Assembly (NCBI GenBank): GCA_903828535.1
Contig: CAIKMN010000019.1
Location: forward strand, 1-64,000
From: an uncultured Curvibacter sp.
GTDB taxonomy: Bacteria; Pseudomonadota; Gammaproteobacteria; Burkholderiales; Burkholderiaceae_C
DNA length: 64,000 bases
Reading direction: 5' to 3'
In this document: piece by piece, positions 1-8,592 of the stretch
How positions within the stretch are numbered: position 1 is the first letter of the stretch
Layout of the letters: every line of letters starts with the position of its first letter
The notes under the pieces: generated by a model
What the model saw: only the letters and a program-made list of their open reading frames with translations
The model's database searches: none
Told to the model about the DNA's origin: nothing
Program-made: the position numbers and the translations under genes

Positions 1-361
1 AAAGGTCCGCAAAAGTTGGAGCAAACACAATGCCCTCGCGCTTGGCCAGTTGACGCACGTAAATGGCAGTGGGGTCACTGCGACGTCGCCGGGCTCGCTT
101 GAGGTGTTGAGTTCGCTGATGCTCCATTTTGGCCATGGCCTGTTCAAGCAACGCCTTTTGACCCATCTGCTCAACCTTGTCAGGTTTGGCATAGACGCCG
201 CGATCAAGTCGGATGATGAGACCCTTTTCGACCAAAGCTTTGAGCGCGGCAGAGACCTGGGTGGGGCTCCCGAAGTCATTGACGTCTGAGCGCAGCAGAA
301 CGCCATCTCGCCGAGGGCGGAGTGATTGCAAGATGCGTCCTTCGATGTCCATGTGGTTCAT
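1..361 (-). CDS. AbiEi/DUF6088-like winged-helix regulator, N-terminal part (cut by window edge)
   Basis: An open frame starts at the ATG at 359-361 and runs off the left edge; about 120 residues are visible. Residues 4-50 read as a small winged-helix domain: the segment LVEKGLIIRLDRGVYAKP matches the 'wing' of AbiEi-type antitoxins and DUF6088 proteins. A basic stretch (KRARRRRSDP) follows near residue 97. Such proteins usually repress their own operon and act as the antitoxin half of abortive-infection or type IV toxin-antitoxin pairs; any partner would lie left of the window. A second ATG four codons in (at 352) is possible. Family is inferred from the domain pattern only. Confidence 0.55.
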   Translation of the reverse strand, partial: MNHMDIEGRILQSLRPRRDGVLLRSDVNDFGSPTQVSAALKALVEKGLIIRLDRGVYAKPDKVEQMGQKALLEQAMAKMEHQRTQHLKRARRRRSDPTAIYVRQLAKREGIVFAPTFADL

Positions 362-470
362 TGTATAGAATAAAAAAAGTCTATGCAAATCAATTGGTTA
401 CGAAAATATTTATGCCGGTAGTTTGGGCTCTTGCGGACGGCTCTTCATATTCGCTGTGCCCACCATATGC

Positions 471-498
471 AAAGTGAGAAAGCACTCTCTCACTTTTT
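471..498. terminator. Hairpin with 9-bp stem and T-run
   Basis: AAAGTGAGA at 471-479 pairs with TCTCACTTT at 488-496, followed by further T residues. It has the shape of an intrinsic terminator, but no plus-strand gene in the window ends just before it. Confidence 0.4.
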
Positions 499-502
499 GA
501 AG

Positions 503-540
503 AACCCCGCTGAGGCCCAGTCTCTGCGGGGTTTCGCCGT
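503..540 (+). terminator. Second hairpin, terminator-like
   Basis: AACCCCGC at 503-510 pairs with GCGGGGTT at 526-533; a short spacer and TTTTT follow at 540-544. It lies directly behind the previous hairpin, so the two form a tandem terminator with no obvious parent gene, which fits loss of upstream sequence. Confidence 0.45.
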
Positions 541-859
541 TTTTAGATGTTGTATTCGCCCTAAAGCGACCACCTGAGTTAATCGATCAGGGTCAGCGCC
601 GACCGGAAGCCAGCTTCTCTTCGATCTTTTTCTGCACCCAGTCGGATACGTTTTTGTATTCGATCCGCTGGTATCACGATCAGCAAGCGCGGGAGAGGCT
701 ATTCCGCAGGGGGGACGTTTGTGCGAATTCGCATAATTTTAGATTCGATCAGATGAATTTTCGATGACATGGTGAAAATATTTATCGAAAATACTACGGT
801 TCTAACATTTCACTGACTGAGTTCGCCCCCTGAAAAACAGTCCCGTTGGTATTCCTTAA

Positions 860-1063
860 ACTAACAAATTCTCAAGGAGGCTGTGGACTTCGCCAAAGCA
901 AAAAAGTGGATTGCGCGTTCGCCAGCAGCTGGACACGAGTTTTCCGACCGCGACAGCAGCGGTCAAGGTGCTGGAAGGTCTGGGCATCGTGGCTGAAATG
1001 ACGGGCCAGAAAAAGAACAGAAGTTACAGCTACCAGGCCTACGTCGAACTGCTCTTTCGGTGA
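860..1063 (+). pseudogene. C-terminal remnant of a Fic-family protein
   Basis: An open frame from 860 to the TGA at 1061-1063 has no start codon of its own. From about 908 it encodes a winged-helix tail: LDTSFPTATAAVKVLEGLGI, then a TGQKKNRSYSYQAYVELL-type end. This is the conserved C-terminus of Fic/DOC AMP-transferases that carry a C-terminal helix-turn-helix. The catalytic HPFxxGNGR core is absent, and the upstream 50 nt do not continue the homology. It is therefore a 5'-truncated relic, consistent with an insertion or deletion boundary at the left side of the phosphonate island. Confidence 0.6.
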
Positions 1064-1104
1064 CAAATACGCGCCATTTCGCGGCTTTTTTTCTATCTGG
1101 CGCC

Positions 1105-2364
1105 TCATTTCGAATCCACCCCATTCAACAAATAATCGAATAGCTGGTGGCTTTTGAGCACGCTCACTCCGGCTTTGATTTTGTAGGGGGTGTTCAGGGG
1201 GTGGTTAAAGATCAAGGGCACATGGGCTTCTGAGGTGCTGCCGTGGGTTCTGAGGCGATGCCCTTGCAGGCCCGAAAAATCGTGCCGATCGGCAGAGGTG
1301 CCGATGCAAACGTTTTTTCTGGCCACGACCGCCACGTCGCCTTCACGGTCGGGTGGGAGGTCAAACAAGCGACAAACGTTTTCTTTGTCTAAAACCAACT
1401 CGATGCCGTCAAGACTTGCCACTGCTTCGATCACTTGCTGAGGGGTCGTTTGACCTTGGCACCACACCCTCACAAACCCACCCAAGGCACCATGGTGGCC
1501 CACATAGGCATCGGTGATGGGGCAAATGACTTGAGCCGAGCCAACCCCTAATTTTTGATCCAAGACGTCTTGCAACCAAATGACATTCGGTTGACCGTCG
1601 GCGTTTGATTTGTCGCTCATGCCGTGGTCGGCTGTCAACGCCAGCAGCGCCCCCTTTTGGTCAAACTGTCCAAAGAGGTGGTCCAACGCTTGGTAAAAAT
1701 CTTGGGCCTCTTTTGCCTCAGGTGCGTATTTGTGTTGAACCCAATCCGTGAGAGACAAGTACATCAAGTCGGGCTTTTCCGTTTCCAATAATTGGAGTCC
1801 TGCTTGGAGCACAAACAAGGACAGCTCGGCGGAATAGACATCGGGCTGAGGCATGGCCAGCCTCGCCAACACATTTTCAATGCCGTTTTCTTGAAGGGTG
1901 CAACGGCTGGCTTGTTCTGCTGAGAATGAAATGTTGCCCAGGCTCATCTCTAAGTTTTTGCCGAGTTGTCGGCGCAACTTGTCTTTCGCAGTGATCGAAA
2001 TGACCTTGGCGCCAGCAGACGCAAATTGGGACAAGATGGTGTCGTTGCGCAGCAATTCAGGGCCCGTCATCACGACCGGTTTTCCGGTGTGGGTGTCCAA
2101 GTAAAAGTTGCCTGAAATGCCATGCTGTGAGACTGGCGTTCCCGTCACGATCGACATGTTGTTGGGACAAGTGAAACTGGGCATTGCCCCTTGTGCCACG
2201 GTACTGAAACCCTGCTCAATGAATTTGGAAATGTTCGGTATCAAGCCCAGGGCCGACAGCCCTTGAAGGTACTCGGGGTCACCCCCATCGATGCAAACCA
2301 CCACCGTTGGCTTTTGCGGCCAGCGGTAGGACGTACCGTTAACGACAACCTCAGTGGGCCTCAT
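1105..2364 (-). CDS. phnA: Phosphonoacetate hydrolase (alkaline phosphatase superfamily)
   Basis: Hydrolyses phosphonoacetate to acetate and phosphate, a zinc-dependent C-P cleavage in the cytoplasm. From the ATG at 2364 the protein is 419 residues, normal for PhnA. Two-metal site residues of the superfamily are in place: D26, nucleophile T65 (PSFTCPNN), D207 and H211, D246-H247 (TADHG) and H374. Lysines in TAKDKL (127, 129) match the substrate-phosphate contacts known in the family. The start at 2364 overlaps phnX by 14 nt and has no good ribosome site, suggesting translational coupling; a longer 5' extension would be buried in phnX. It is the last gene of the island operon. No phosphonoacetaldehyde dehydrogenase (phnY), the usual supplier of its substrate, is nearby. 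Confidence 0.9.
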   Translation of the reverse strand: MRPTEVVVNGTSYRWPQKPTVVVCIDGGDPEYLQGLSALGLIPNISKFIEQGFSTVAQGAMPSFTCPNNMSIVTGTPVSQHGISGNFYLDTHTGKPVVMTGPELLRNDTILSQFASAGAKVISITAKDKLRRQLGKNLEMSLGNISFSAEQASRCTLQENGIENVLARLAMPQPDVYSAELSLFVLQAGLQLLETEKPDLMYLSLTDWVQHKYAPEAKEAQDFYQALDHLFGQFDQKGALLALTADHGMSDKSNADGQPNVIWLQDVLDQKLGVGSAQVICPITDAYVGHHGALGGFVRVWCQGQTTPQQVIEAVASLDGIELVLDKENVCRLFDLPPDREGDVAVVARKNVCIGTSADRHDFSGLQGHRLRTHGSTSEAHVPLIFNHPLNTPYKIKAGVSVLKSHQLFDYLLNGVDSK

Positions 2365-3178
2365 GGCTGTTGGGTTTTTGGCCGGCCGCCAATCGTTGGT
2401 TGATCTGATCCAAAACAGGCAGTAAATCAGCCACCGAGTCAATCACGAAATCGGGTTGCATGGCGGCAAGGTCGGACCGAGCCTGCTGTTTTAAATCGCC
2501 CAATTCGGCTTCAGGCATTGCCTTCATTTCTTCGAGAGACAAACCCAAAGCATTGCCGCTGATGGCAACCCCAACGGTCCAGCAACCAAAGGCTTTGCCT
2601 TCGTCAATGCCGGGCAAGGTGTCGTCCACCTTGATGTACGAAAGCGGGTTGTCGATACCCAAAGCAACAGCACACTTTTGCATCATCTGTGGGGCGGGTC
2701 GACCCAATTCGGTCTCGCCGGCGCAAACAGAAAAATCAACCTGATAGCCTTGTTTTTGCGCCAAAGGAATCACCAAGTCCAACAACTCACGCGTATAGCC
2801 GGTGGTCGAACCGATTTTGATGTGCCGTTCACGCAGTGATTGAGACAAAGCAGGCATGCCTGGAATCAGATCACTGCACTCGACCACGCTGACTTTGTTG
2901 AAAGGAATAAAAACCGCCAAGAGCCGATCCACATCGGCCGCTTCGTGGGGGCGGCCATGCAATTGTTGCCACTGCGCCTGGACTTCAGGCAAATTCAACA
3001 GGGCATGGATGTGATCCCACTTGTTCATGCCCATAGGACCTCGGGCTTGTGAAATGGAAAGCGCCATGCCCTCGTCCCTGAACAAGCGCACAAAGGCATC
3101 CATGGGCGCTCGGCTGCCAAAGTCAACGGTGGTGCCTGCCCAATCAAAAATAACCGCCTCAATCATGTGGTCAACCAT
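2351..3178 (-). CDS. phnX: Phosphonoacetaldehyde hydrolase (phosphonatase)
   Basis: Cleaves phosphonoacetaldehyde to acetaldehyde and phosphate. It is a 275-residue HAD-superfamily protein with the PhnX hallmark FDWAGTTVDFG: nucleophile D12 and the family-specific substitution at the usual acid position. K53 in MGMNKWDHI is the Schiff-base lysine, at exactly the residue number of the Bacillus cereus enzyme when the ATG at 3178 is used. An alternative ATG at 3166 forms an ATGA junction with the stop of the upstream oxidoreductase, the coupling style common in this operon. The presence of both PhnX and PhnA next to each other is unusual, since most clusters use one route. Confidence 0.93.
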   Translation of the reverse strand: MVDHMIEAVIFDWAGTTVDFGSRAPMDAFVRLFRDEGMALSISQARGPMGMNKWDHIHALLNLPEVQAQWQQLHGRPHEAADVDRLLAVFIPFNKVSVVECSDLIPGMPALSQSLRERHIKIGSTTGYTRELLDLVIPLAQKQGYQVDFSVCAGETELGRPAPQMMQKCAVALGIDNPLSYIKVDDTLPGIDEGKAFGCWTVGVAISGNALGLSLEEMKAMPEAELGDLKQQARSDLAAMQPDFVIDSVADLLPVLDQINQRLAAGQKPNSHEAH

Positions 3179-4311
3179 TCGTCAAAATTATCTTTGGCCA
3201 ATCCAAAGGCCGTGCTTGCCCCTGTACCGCTGCTCACCACGGCCACCCGCAACTGAGGCGACACCTTTTCAATGAAAGCGTCGTAGGCATCTGAAGATGG
3301 GTAAACACCGGTCCAGCGCTCGACCACGTTCAACGCCTTGATGTTCAGAACCTGGCGGAGCAAATCCAAAATAAGTTGATCGGTTTTCTCACTTGCAAAA
3401 ACATCCTCATAAGCGCCGTAACGGTGCGAATCGCCCACCACCAGCGTGCCGTCTTCACTCTGCACCACAATCAAATGGATGCCTTCTTTCAAATAATCAG
3501 GCATCTCTTTGGCAATTCGTTCTTTCAAGGCAGCGGCTTCTGGCAAGTTAGCCCATCCTAAATAGCGGGCCAAGCTGTTGTCGGTCATGACACTGCCCGG
3601 CAAGCGATAGCCCTCATCCACTTTGACGCGCAACATTTGAAGCGTGCACAACTTCAGCGGGCGATGGTGAAGGTAGGGCTTTGCAATGCCGGTCAAGGAG
3701 GCCCCCGGGCAAATCACCACTTTATCCGCCGAGAGATGGCCTTGTGAAGTTTTGATTTGTGAGCCTTCAATCGACAATACCGCGGTGTTCCAGCAGAAGT
3801 CTACGCCCCTCTTTTTTTCTAAATATTGGGCCAGCTGGGGAATCGCCTCGCGCGATTCAACCCTGAATTCATGCGGGCTGTAGAGCAAGCCGACGGAATT
3901 TTCAAGGTTCAAACTTAATGCGGGGTTGACCTCAAACTGATCCAATTTTGAATAGTCGGCCTTGGCAACATACTGACAATCCTTGCCCATTTCGGTTTTA
4001 AGAAAAGCCTTCGCCACTTCAGCCGCCTCGGGGCGCTCGCACAAGATCCATGTCCCTTGGTGCAATACTTTGATGGACGCCAGCTGGGCTAAATTTTTCC
4101 AAACTTGCGCCGAGTAGGCGGCTCTGCGCCAGGTGTCACCGGCCCTTTGGCCGGAGACAGTAATGAAACCGAAATTGCGAATCGAAGCCCCCACGCAGCG
4201 GTCGTTTTGCTCCACCACCAAGACCGATAAACCGCGTTGGCGGGCTTCATAGGCGTGGGCCATGCCGACGATGCCAGCGCCCACAATGAGTAAGTCGTAT
4301 TTTTTTTCCAT
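3163..4311 (-). CDS. FAD-dependent oxidoreductase of phosphonate clusters (HpnW-proposed / TIGR03364 type)
   Basis: A DAO-fold flavoprotein of 382 residues from the ATG at 4309-4311, one nucleotide after the stop of the alcohol dehydrogenase. The N-terminal dinucleotide-binding motif is DLLIVGAGIVGMAHAYEA with the acidic ribose-binding E at the end of strand 2 (VLVVEQND). A FAD-contacting VVSSGTGASTAFGLA segment is near the C-terminus. This family occurs beside phosphonatase and phosphonate-transport genes and is thought to oxidise an aminophosphonate. Since phnW is missing here, oxidative deamination or demethylation of a 2-aminoethylphosphonate derivative to phosphonoacetaldehyde, feeding PhnX, is my inference. 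Substrate is not determinable from sequence. Confidence 0.8.
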   Translation of the reverse strand: MEKKYDLLIVGAGIVGMAHAYEARQRGLSVLVVEQNDRCVGASIRNFGFITVSGQRAGDTWRRAAYSAQVWKNLAQLASIKVLHQGTWILCERPEAAEVAKAFLKTEMGKDCQYVAKADYSKLDQFEVNPALSLNLENSVGLLYSPHEFRVESREAIPQLAQYLEKKRGVDFCWNTAVLSIEGSQIKTSQGHLSADKVVICPGASLTGIAKPYLHHRPLKLCTLQMLRVKVDEGYRLPGSVMTDNSLARYLGWANLPEAAALKERIAKEMPDYLKEGIHLIVVQSEDGTLVVGDSHRYGAYEDVFASEKTDQLILDLLRQVLNIKALNVVERWTGVYPSSDAYDAFIEKVSPQLRVAVVSSGTGASTAFGLAKDNFDEWLTT

Positions 4312-4312
4312 G

Positions 4313-5389
4313 TCAGACCTCGAACCCCGCAAAATTTTGACCCCGAGGCGTCATTTTCAAGGCCTCAATTTGTTGGCTGATCTGGCCCTCTGAGCCCTTT
4401 AGAGGGTGGACTGAAAATTTCATCTTCAAGAGCCAATCACGCATCGATTCAGGACCCGAGAAACAGTCTCCAACCGCCTTCATCACATTTTCCTTGATAA
4501 CGGCATCGCAAGCGCTGTCCATCAACAATTGCCAAACAAAAGGTAACCAATAGGCACAAGATTGTCCATGGCTTTTCAGGTTGGCGGCCGTCTCAGCGTA
4601 AGACAAGGCATGCGCCAATGCCGTTTGGGTTTTGGCCATCGCCAGGCCAGCAAGCAAGGCGGCTTCTGACAACCGTTCTCGTCTCGCCAGGTTGTCTAAG
4701 TCGTCTTCCAACAGAGGCAGTTCATGACAAATGATTTGCGCGGCCTCGATGGCCCAAAGCGCAGTCTGTCTGGTTTGATGGCGATTCCAAATCGCCTCCA
4801 AGGCATGTGACAAGGCATCGATGGCCGAATCTCGGGAAACGAGCCAAGGCGCACTGCAACAAAAAACCGGGTCGACCACCGCCACATTGGCCAAAACCTC
4901 AGGGCCAAAGAAAGCGTGTTTTTTTTGTTTTTCAAAGTTCCAAATGGTGGCCGTTGGCGTCACTTCACTGCCGGTTCCCGCCGTGGTTGGCATCAAGAGC
5001 AAGGGCACTTTTAAGCAATCACTTTTTTCAATGGCGACGTCCAGGTGCTGCTGAAGCCAGCCCTCTTGTGAAGGAACAAAACGCAATACCTTGACGAGGT
5101 CCATCAAGCTGCCACCGCCAAGGCCCAACAGCACGCTGTTTTGCGGGTCTTTGTCATGCCAAAACCCATCGTGTAGCGCTTGCACTTGGCCTAAATCGGG
5201 CATGCCCTGGCTGTAGAGCGTTTCGGATGCCAAGCGGCCTGACAAAGCAAGCCGAACATTTTCAAGTGCTTCGTCCTTGATTTCAGGAATTCGAACCCAG
5301 TGGAACTGCCGGCCGGGATACAAATCAGACAAAGCTTGAACAGCGTCAGTCCCAAAATGAATGATGGGATGAATACTGGGATCGAACAT
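4313..5389 (-). CDS. Iron-containing alcohol dehydrogenase, phosphonate-associated type
   Basis: Group III Fe-dependent alcohol dehydrogenase. NAD-binding GLGGGSLMD (about residue 89 from the ATG at 5389) and the PTTAGTGSEVTP loop are intact. The metal ligands are in normal order: Asp and His in DALSH, a His in TALAHALSY and a His in LKSHGQS (193, 197, 262, 276 counted from a TTG two codons upstream). ATG at 5389 follows the phnE stop by 2 nt. Members found in phosphonate operons (TIGR03405) are believed to act on phosphonate-derived aldehydes, alcohols or hydroxy-phosphonates. Here the likely partner is the FAD enzyme or PhnX product acetaldehyde; which of these is open. Confidence 0.82.
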   Translation of the reverse strand: MFDPSIHPIIHFGTDAVQALSDLYPGRQFHWVRIPEIKDEALENVRLALSGRLASETLYSQGMPDLGQVQALHDGFWHDKDPQNSVLLGLGGGSLMDLVKVLRFVPSQEGWLQQHLDVAIEKSDCLKVPLLLMPTTAGTGSEVTPTATIWNFEKQKKHAFFGPEVLANVAVVDPVFCCSAPWLVSRDSAIDALSHALEAIWNRHQTRQTALWAIEAAQIICHELPLLEDDLDNLARRERLSEAALLAGLAMAKTQTALAHALSYAETAANLKSHGQSCAYWLPFVWQLLMDSACDAVIKENVMKAVGDCFSGPESMRDWLLKMKFSVHPLKGSEGQISQQIEALKMTPRGQNFAGFEV

Positions 5390-5391
5390 GG

Positions 5392-6204
5392 TCAAGTCAC
5401 GCGTTTCCTAAGGAAAGCAGAAATCAAATCAATGGCGGTGACGGTCCCGATCAAAATAATCAACACAGCGCATGTTTCTTGGTATTGAAAGCCGCGGATG
5501 ACTTCATAAAGTATCACGCCAATGCCCCCCGCTCCCACCATGCCCACAACGGAAGCAGAACGCACATTGGACTCAAACCGATAAAGCGAATAAGAGACCC
5601 ATAACGGCATGACTTGGGGCAAGATGCCAAAGACAACAGCCGCCATCGGGTGCGCGCCTGTGGCCTTAATGCCTTCAATGGGCCTCGGGTCTACTGCCTC
5701 AACGGCCTCGGAAAACAACTTGGCCAAAGTGCCTGTGGTGTGAACAAACAAAGCCAAAACGCCGGCAAATGGCCCCAAGCCGACCGCCACGATGAACAGC
5801 ATGGCAAATACCATTTCATTGATGGCGCGCAACGCATCCATCAGGCGGCGTATGGGTTGATAAACCCACGGGCTCACCACATTCGAAGAGCTCAATAAGC
5901 CCAAAGGCACTGCGGCCAAAATGGCCAGCAAAGTCCCCCAAATTGCGATTTGAAGGGTGACCATCATTTCGGCAACGTATAGCTTCCAGTCTTTGAAATG
6001 GGGCGGAAAGAAATCAGCTGCGTATTTCTTCATGTTCCCGGCATCTTTGATCAGATCAAGGGGCCGAATTTCAGCACCCTGCCAGGCCCACGCCAACACC
6101 AAGAAAAAAACAGCCCATCCGATGTAATAGGACAAGCCTTTTTTTTCTTCAAGAACGCGTGCATGCGCACGTGCCAGGGAAGCTTCTGTCGCCAAGGACC
6201 TCAT
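5392..6204 (-). CDS. phnE: Phosphonate ABC transporter, permease
   Basis: A 270-residue inner-membrane permease of the PhnCDE importer. About six hydrophobic segments are visible (for example residues 24-42, 76-105, 137-160 and the last 25 residues). The cytoplasmic EAA-type loop is in [21 protein letters not shown], where PhnC docks. The ATG at 6204 overlaps the phnD stop (ATGA). One permease gene is present, as in most phnCDE operons. Confidence 0.93.
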   Translation of the reverse strand: MRSLATEASLARAHARVLEEKKGLSYYIGWAVFFLVLAWAWQGAEIRPLDLIKDAGNMKKYAADFFPPHFKDWKLYVAEMMVTLQIAIWGTLLAILAAVPLGLLSSSNVVSPWVYQPIRRLMDALRAINEMVFAMLFIVAVGLGPFAGVLALFVHTTGTLAKLFSEAVEAVDPRPIEGIKATGAHPMAAVVFGILPQVMPLWVSYSLYRFESNVRSASVVGMVGAGGIGVILYEVIRGFQYQETCAVLIILIGTVTAIDLISAFLRKRVT

Positions 6205-7148
6205 TTCAGTTTGGCCAGCGCTTCTTTCAGCTCAGCCATTTTTTTGGCTTTTTCAGCTTCACCCAAGGTGGTATCGGATTCTGTCTTGCGCAATTCTTTG
6301 TAGAGCTCCAACTGGCGGATGGGGTCCAGTTGGGCATTGGTCGAAGGTTTGAAACCACCATAGTTGTAGATGTTCTTCAGAACCGCCTTTTCTGCAGGGT
6401 CTGTTTTGGCGTAGTTGTAAATGAATTTTTTCAGCTTCTCTTTGGTGTCGCTGTCCAAGTCTGTGCGCCAAACAAAGGGATCGCTCGGGATCAAGGGGCT
6501 TTTCCACAAAACCTTGATTTCTTGAGCCATTTCGGGTTTGGTGGCGGTCAAGCGGTCAATTTCTTCAGTGTTGTTGGTGGCAACATCGAGTTGCTTGGCC
6601 AAAATGGCTTGCAAATTGGCGCCGTGGCTGCCGTTGCGAATGGTCTTAAATGTTTCTCTGGCATCCAGGTTTCTTTTGGCAAAGACGTAGTAATTGGGCA
6701 CCAAATAGCCTGAGGTGGAGTTGGGGTCACCCATGCCGAAGTTGATGTTTTTGCCATTGCGCAACACATCGTCCAAGTTGTTGTAGGGCGAATCTTTGGG
6801 TGCAATCAACAAGGAGTAATAGCCCATGGAGCCATCGGCGTAGACAATTTGCGCAAAGATTTCACCGTTGGCACGGTCCACAGCTTCCATCGCGGCCTTG
6901 TTGCCATACCAAGCCACTTGCACCTTGTTAAAGCGCATGGCTTCAATCACGCCGGCGTAGTCAGGGGCGTAGAAAGACTTGACGGTCAAACCCGTTTGCT
7001 TTTCCATGTCGCGGAAGAAGGGCTCCCAACGGTCGCGCTGCACCGAAGCCGAATCGGTCGAAATGATGCCGAAGTTAATTTCTTTGGCTTGCACGCCCAA
7101 GGCAGACAAGCCCAAAATGCCCGAGATCAAAATTTTGCTGAATTTCAT
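6201..7148 (-). CDS. phnD: Phosphonate ABC transporter, periplasmic binding protein
   Basis: A 315-residue periplasmic solute-binding protein. Signal peptide [21 protein letters not shown] ends with an AxA-like cleavage site before KEINFG. The PhnD fold signature is clear: [23 protein letters not shown], then [15 protein letters not shown], then acidic residues of NNTEEIDRL and SDPFVWR corresponding to the Glu and Asp that bind the amino group of 2-aminoethylphosphonate in E. coli PhnD. Those residues suggest aminophosphonate preference. The C-terminus has a charged helix ([19 protein letters not shown]). It lies 35 nt after phnC. Confidence 0.93.
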   Translation of the reverse strand: MKFSKILISGILGLSALGVQAKEINFGIISTDSASVQRDRWEPFFRDMEKQTGLTVKSFYAPDYAGVIEAMRFNKVQVAWYGNKAAMEAVDRANGEIFAQIVYADGSMGYYSLLIAPKDSPYNNLDDVLRNGKNINFGMGDPNSTSGYLVPNYYVFAKRNLDARETFKTIRNGSHGANLQAILAKQLDVATNNTEEIDRLTATKPEMAQEIKVLWKSPLIPSDPFVWRTDLDSDTKEKLKKFIYNYAKTDPAEKAVLKNIYNYGGFKPSTNAQLDPIRQLELYKELRKTESDTTLGEAEKAKKMAELKEALAKLK

Positions 7149-7183
7149 GAAAACCTCTTAGTAAAAAAATAAACAAACCAAAA

Positions 7184-7957
7184 TTAGTCATTGCCGGAGA
7201 AACCATATAAATCAGTCAACTTGGCTTCATCTAAATGCGGAGTAGGCCCATCAAAAACCAAGCTGCCTTGGCTGAGTGCAATGGTTCTCTCGCAGTACTT
7301 TTGAGCAATTGGAATTTGATGCAGGCTGGTGATCAAGGTGAGGTTTAACGTCTTGGCCAACCCCAACAAGGTATCCATGACTTTTCTGGAAGACTCAGGG
7401 TCCAGCGAGGCGACGGGCTCGTCCGCCAGAACAATTTTGGCGCCTTTAATCAAAGCCCGAGCAATGGCCACCCGCTGCTGCTGCCCACCCGAAAGCGTTG
7501 ACGATTTTTGATAGGCCAAGTCCACCAAGCCCACTTTTTCTAATGAATCTAAACCCCGCGCTTTTTCTTCCAACGTAAAACGCCTGGTCATGATTTGAAA
7601 GGCGTTTTTCTGGGGGGTCAAGCCAATCAGCACATTGGTCAATACATCGAGTTGACCGACCAAATTGAATTGCTGAAAAATCACACCCATCTCTTGCCGA
7701 ATGCGTCGAATGCGGGGGGACAGTTCGCCTTTTGATTGAATCAACTGCTGATCCAAGAGCAGTTCACCGCTGGTTTTATCGAGTATTTCTAAACCACAAA
7801 TGGCTCTCATCAGCGTCGATTTTCCAGACCCAGAAGCGCCGATCAAAGCCACCGATTCACCCGCATTGATGTCAAAACTCACGTTATCAATGGCCTTGGT
7901 CACTCGGCCATGAGATTCAAAGGTTTTATTCGCGCTGCGAATGGCCAACATGCTCAC
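7184..7957 (-). CDS. phnC: Phosphonate ABC transporter, ATP-binding protein
   Basis: ATPase of the PhnCDE importer, 257 residues. Walker A GASGSGKST (about 40-48), Q-loop VIFQQFNLV, signature LSGGQQQRVAIARAL and Walker B VLADEPVASLD are all intact, with the D-loop and switch His (TSLHQ). The frame begins at a GTG (7955-7957) that overlaps the TGA of the HD-protein gene; an ATG two codons later (7951) is an equally good start. Confidence 0.93.
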   Translation of the reverse strand: MSMLAIRSANKTFESHGRVTKAIDNVSFDINAGESVALIGASGSGKSTLMRAICGLEILDKTSGELLLDQQLIQSKGELSPRIRRIRQEMGVIFQQFNLVGQLDVLTNVLIGLTPQKNAFQIMTRRFTLEEKARGLDSLEKVGLVDLAYQKSSTLSGGQQQRVAIARALIKGAKIVLADEPVASLDPESSRKVMDTLLGLAKTLNLTLITSLHQIPIAQKYCERTIALSQGSLVFDGPTPHLDEAKLTDLYGFSGND

Positions 7958-8508
7958 ATCAAACTTTCAGCGAGTTGTTTGAAATCCGTCAGCATCTTGG
8001 CTTGGGTGGGCATGGGATGGAGGGTCGCTTTACCCTCGTCATCCCATTGACGCAAAGAAATTGCGTCTTGTGAGAAAGGCATTTTGATAAACGCCTTGCA
8101 TTCCACCTCGGTCATCGAGCCCCCTTGAAGGGCCAAGCTGCGCATTGAATCTTCAGACAATTGCGCTTGGTAGTCTCGATTCGTCGTGACCAGATAGCGC
8201 TTTGCCAGCACATGCAAAGCCACGGGCTGCACCACGGCGGGGGGGAGTTTTTGCGCCAAATAATGACTGCCCAAAACTTGGTGCTGGTCATCAATTCCCA
8301 CCACCGTGGGCGTCCCGATTTGGCCGGTTAACAAATGCCCAATGTCGTGCAACCAAGCGGCCATTTGCAACTCAGGCGAAGCCGCCTGCTGCTTCGCCAA
8401 CTGACCACACTGCCATGCATGAACCAACTGAGTGACGTTTTCGCCGTGGTACTGAAGATCACCTTTCTCTTGATAGAGATCGGCAATTTCTTGAAAGAAA
8501 ATTCTCAT
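7954..8508 (-). CDS. PhnZ-like HD-domain diiron oxygenase (phosphonate-degradation HDIG family)
   Basis: A 184-residue HD protein of the family TIGR03276, whose studied member PhnZ oxidatively cleaves 2-amino-1-hydroxyethylphosphonate to glycine and phosphate. The diiron ligand set is present with PhnZ spacing: H30, H54-D55, H76, H99 and D156/D157, plus H58. Y20 and E23 match the PhnZ substrate-lid pair Tyr24/Glu27 at the same spacing, and K103 follows H99 by four residues as in PhnZ. All this argues for an active oxygenase on an amino-phosphonate. The usual hydroxylase partner PhnY* is not in the window, so the hydroxylated substrate would have to be imported or made elsewhere. It is coupled to phnC. 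Confidence 0.78.
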   Translation of the reverse strand: MRIFFQEIADLYQEKGDLQYHGENVTQLVHAWQCGQLAKQQAASPELQMAAWLHDIGHLLTGQIGTPTVVGIDDQHQVLGSHYLAQKLPPAVVQPVALHVLAKRYLVTTNRDYQAQLSEDSMRSLALQGGSMTEVECKAFIKMPFSQDAISLRQWDDEGKATLHPMPTQAKMLTDFKQLAESLM

Positions 8509-8592
8509 TCATTCATGATGACAGCGCATTGTTACGTGTTCGTGAAACAACCCGCACGCTTTCACAATCGCATCATCCCGCTGAAGCATCAA

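Larger units (their letters stand above)
362..859. other. Gene-poor stretch with hairpins and ORF debris
   Basis: No intact gene is visible. The stretch holds two hairpins (listed separately) and a perfect 12-bp palindrome at 722-733 (TGCGAATTCGCA) that could be a dimeric repressor site. The 12-mer GAAAATATTTAT occurs at both 402-413 and 774-785. On the minus strand at 593-673 there is a 26-codon open tail ending in a stop; its charged sequence (NVSDWVQKKIEEKLASGRR) looks like the C-terminus of a lost gene. Together with the Fic stump to the right this reads as a decayed accessory segment. Confidence 0.45.

Noticed and set aside
722-733. Perfect 12-bp palindrome TGCGAATTCGCA
   Set aside because: Kept only as a remark: one copy, no promoter or adjacent intact gene to regulate.
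872-1108. Minus-strand frame over the Fic remnant
   Set aside because: The sense strand shows the Fic C-terminal sequence; the antisense protein has no pattern.
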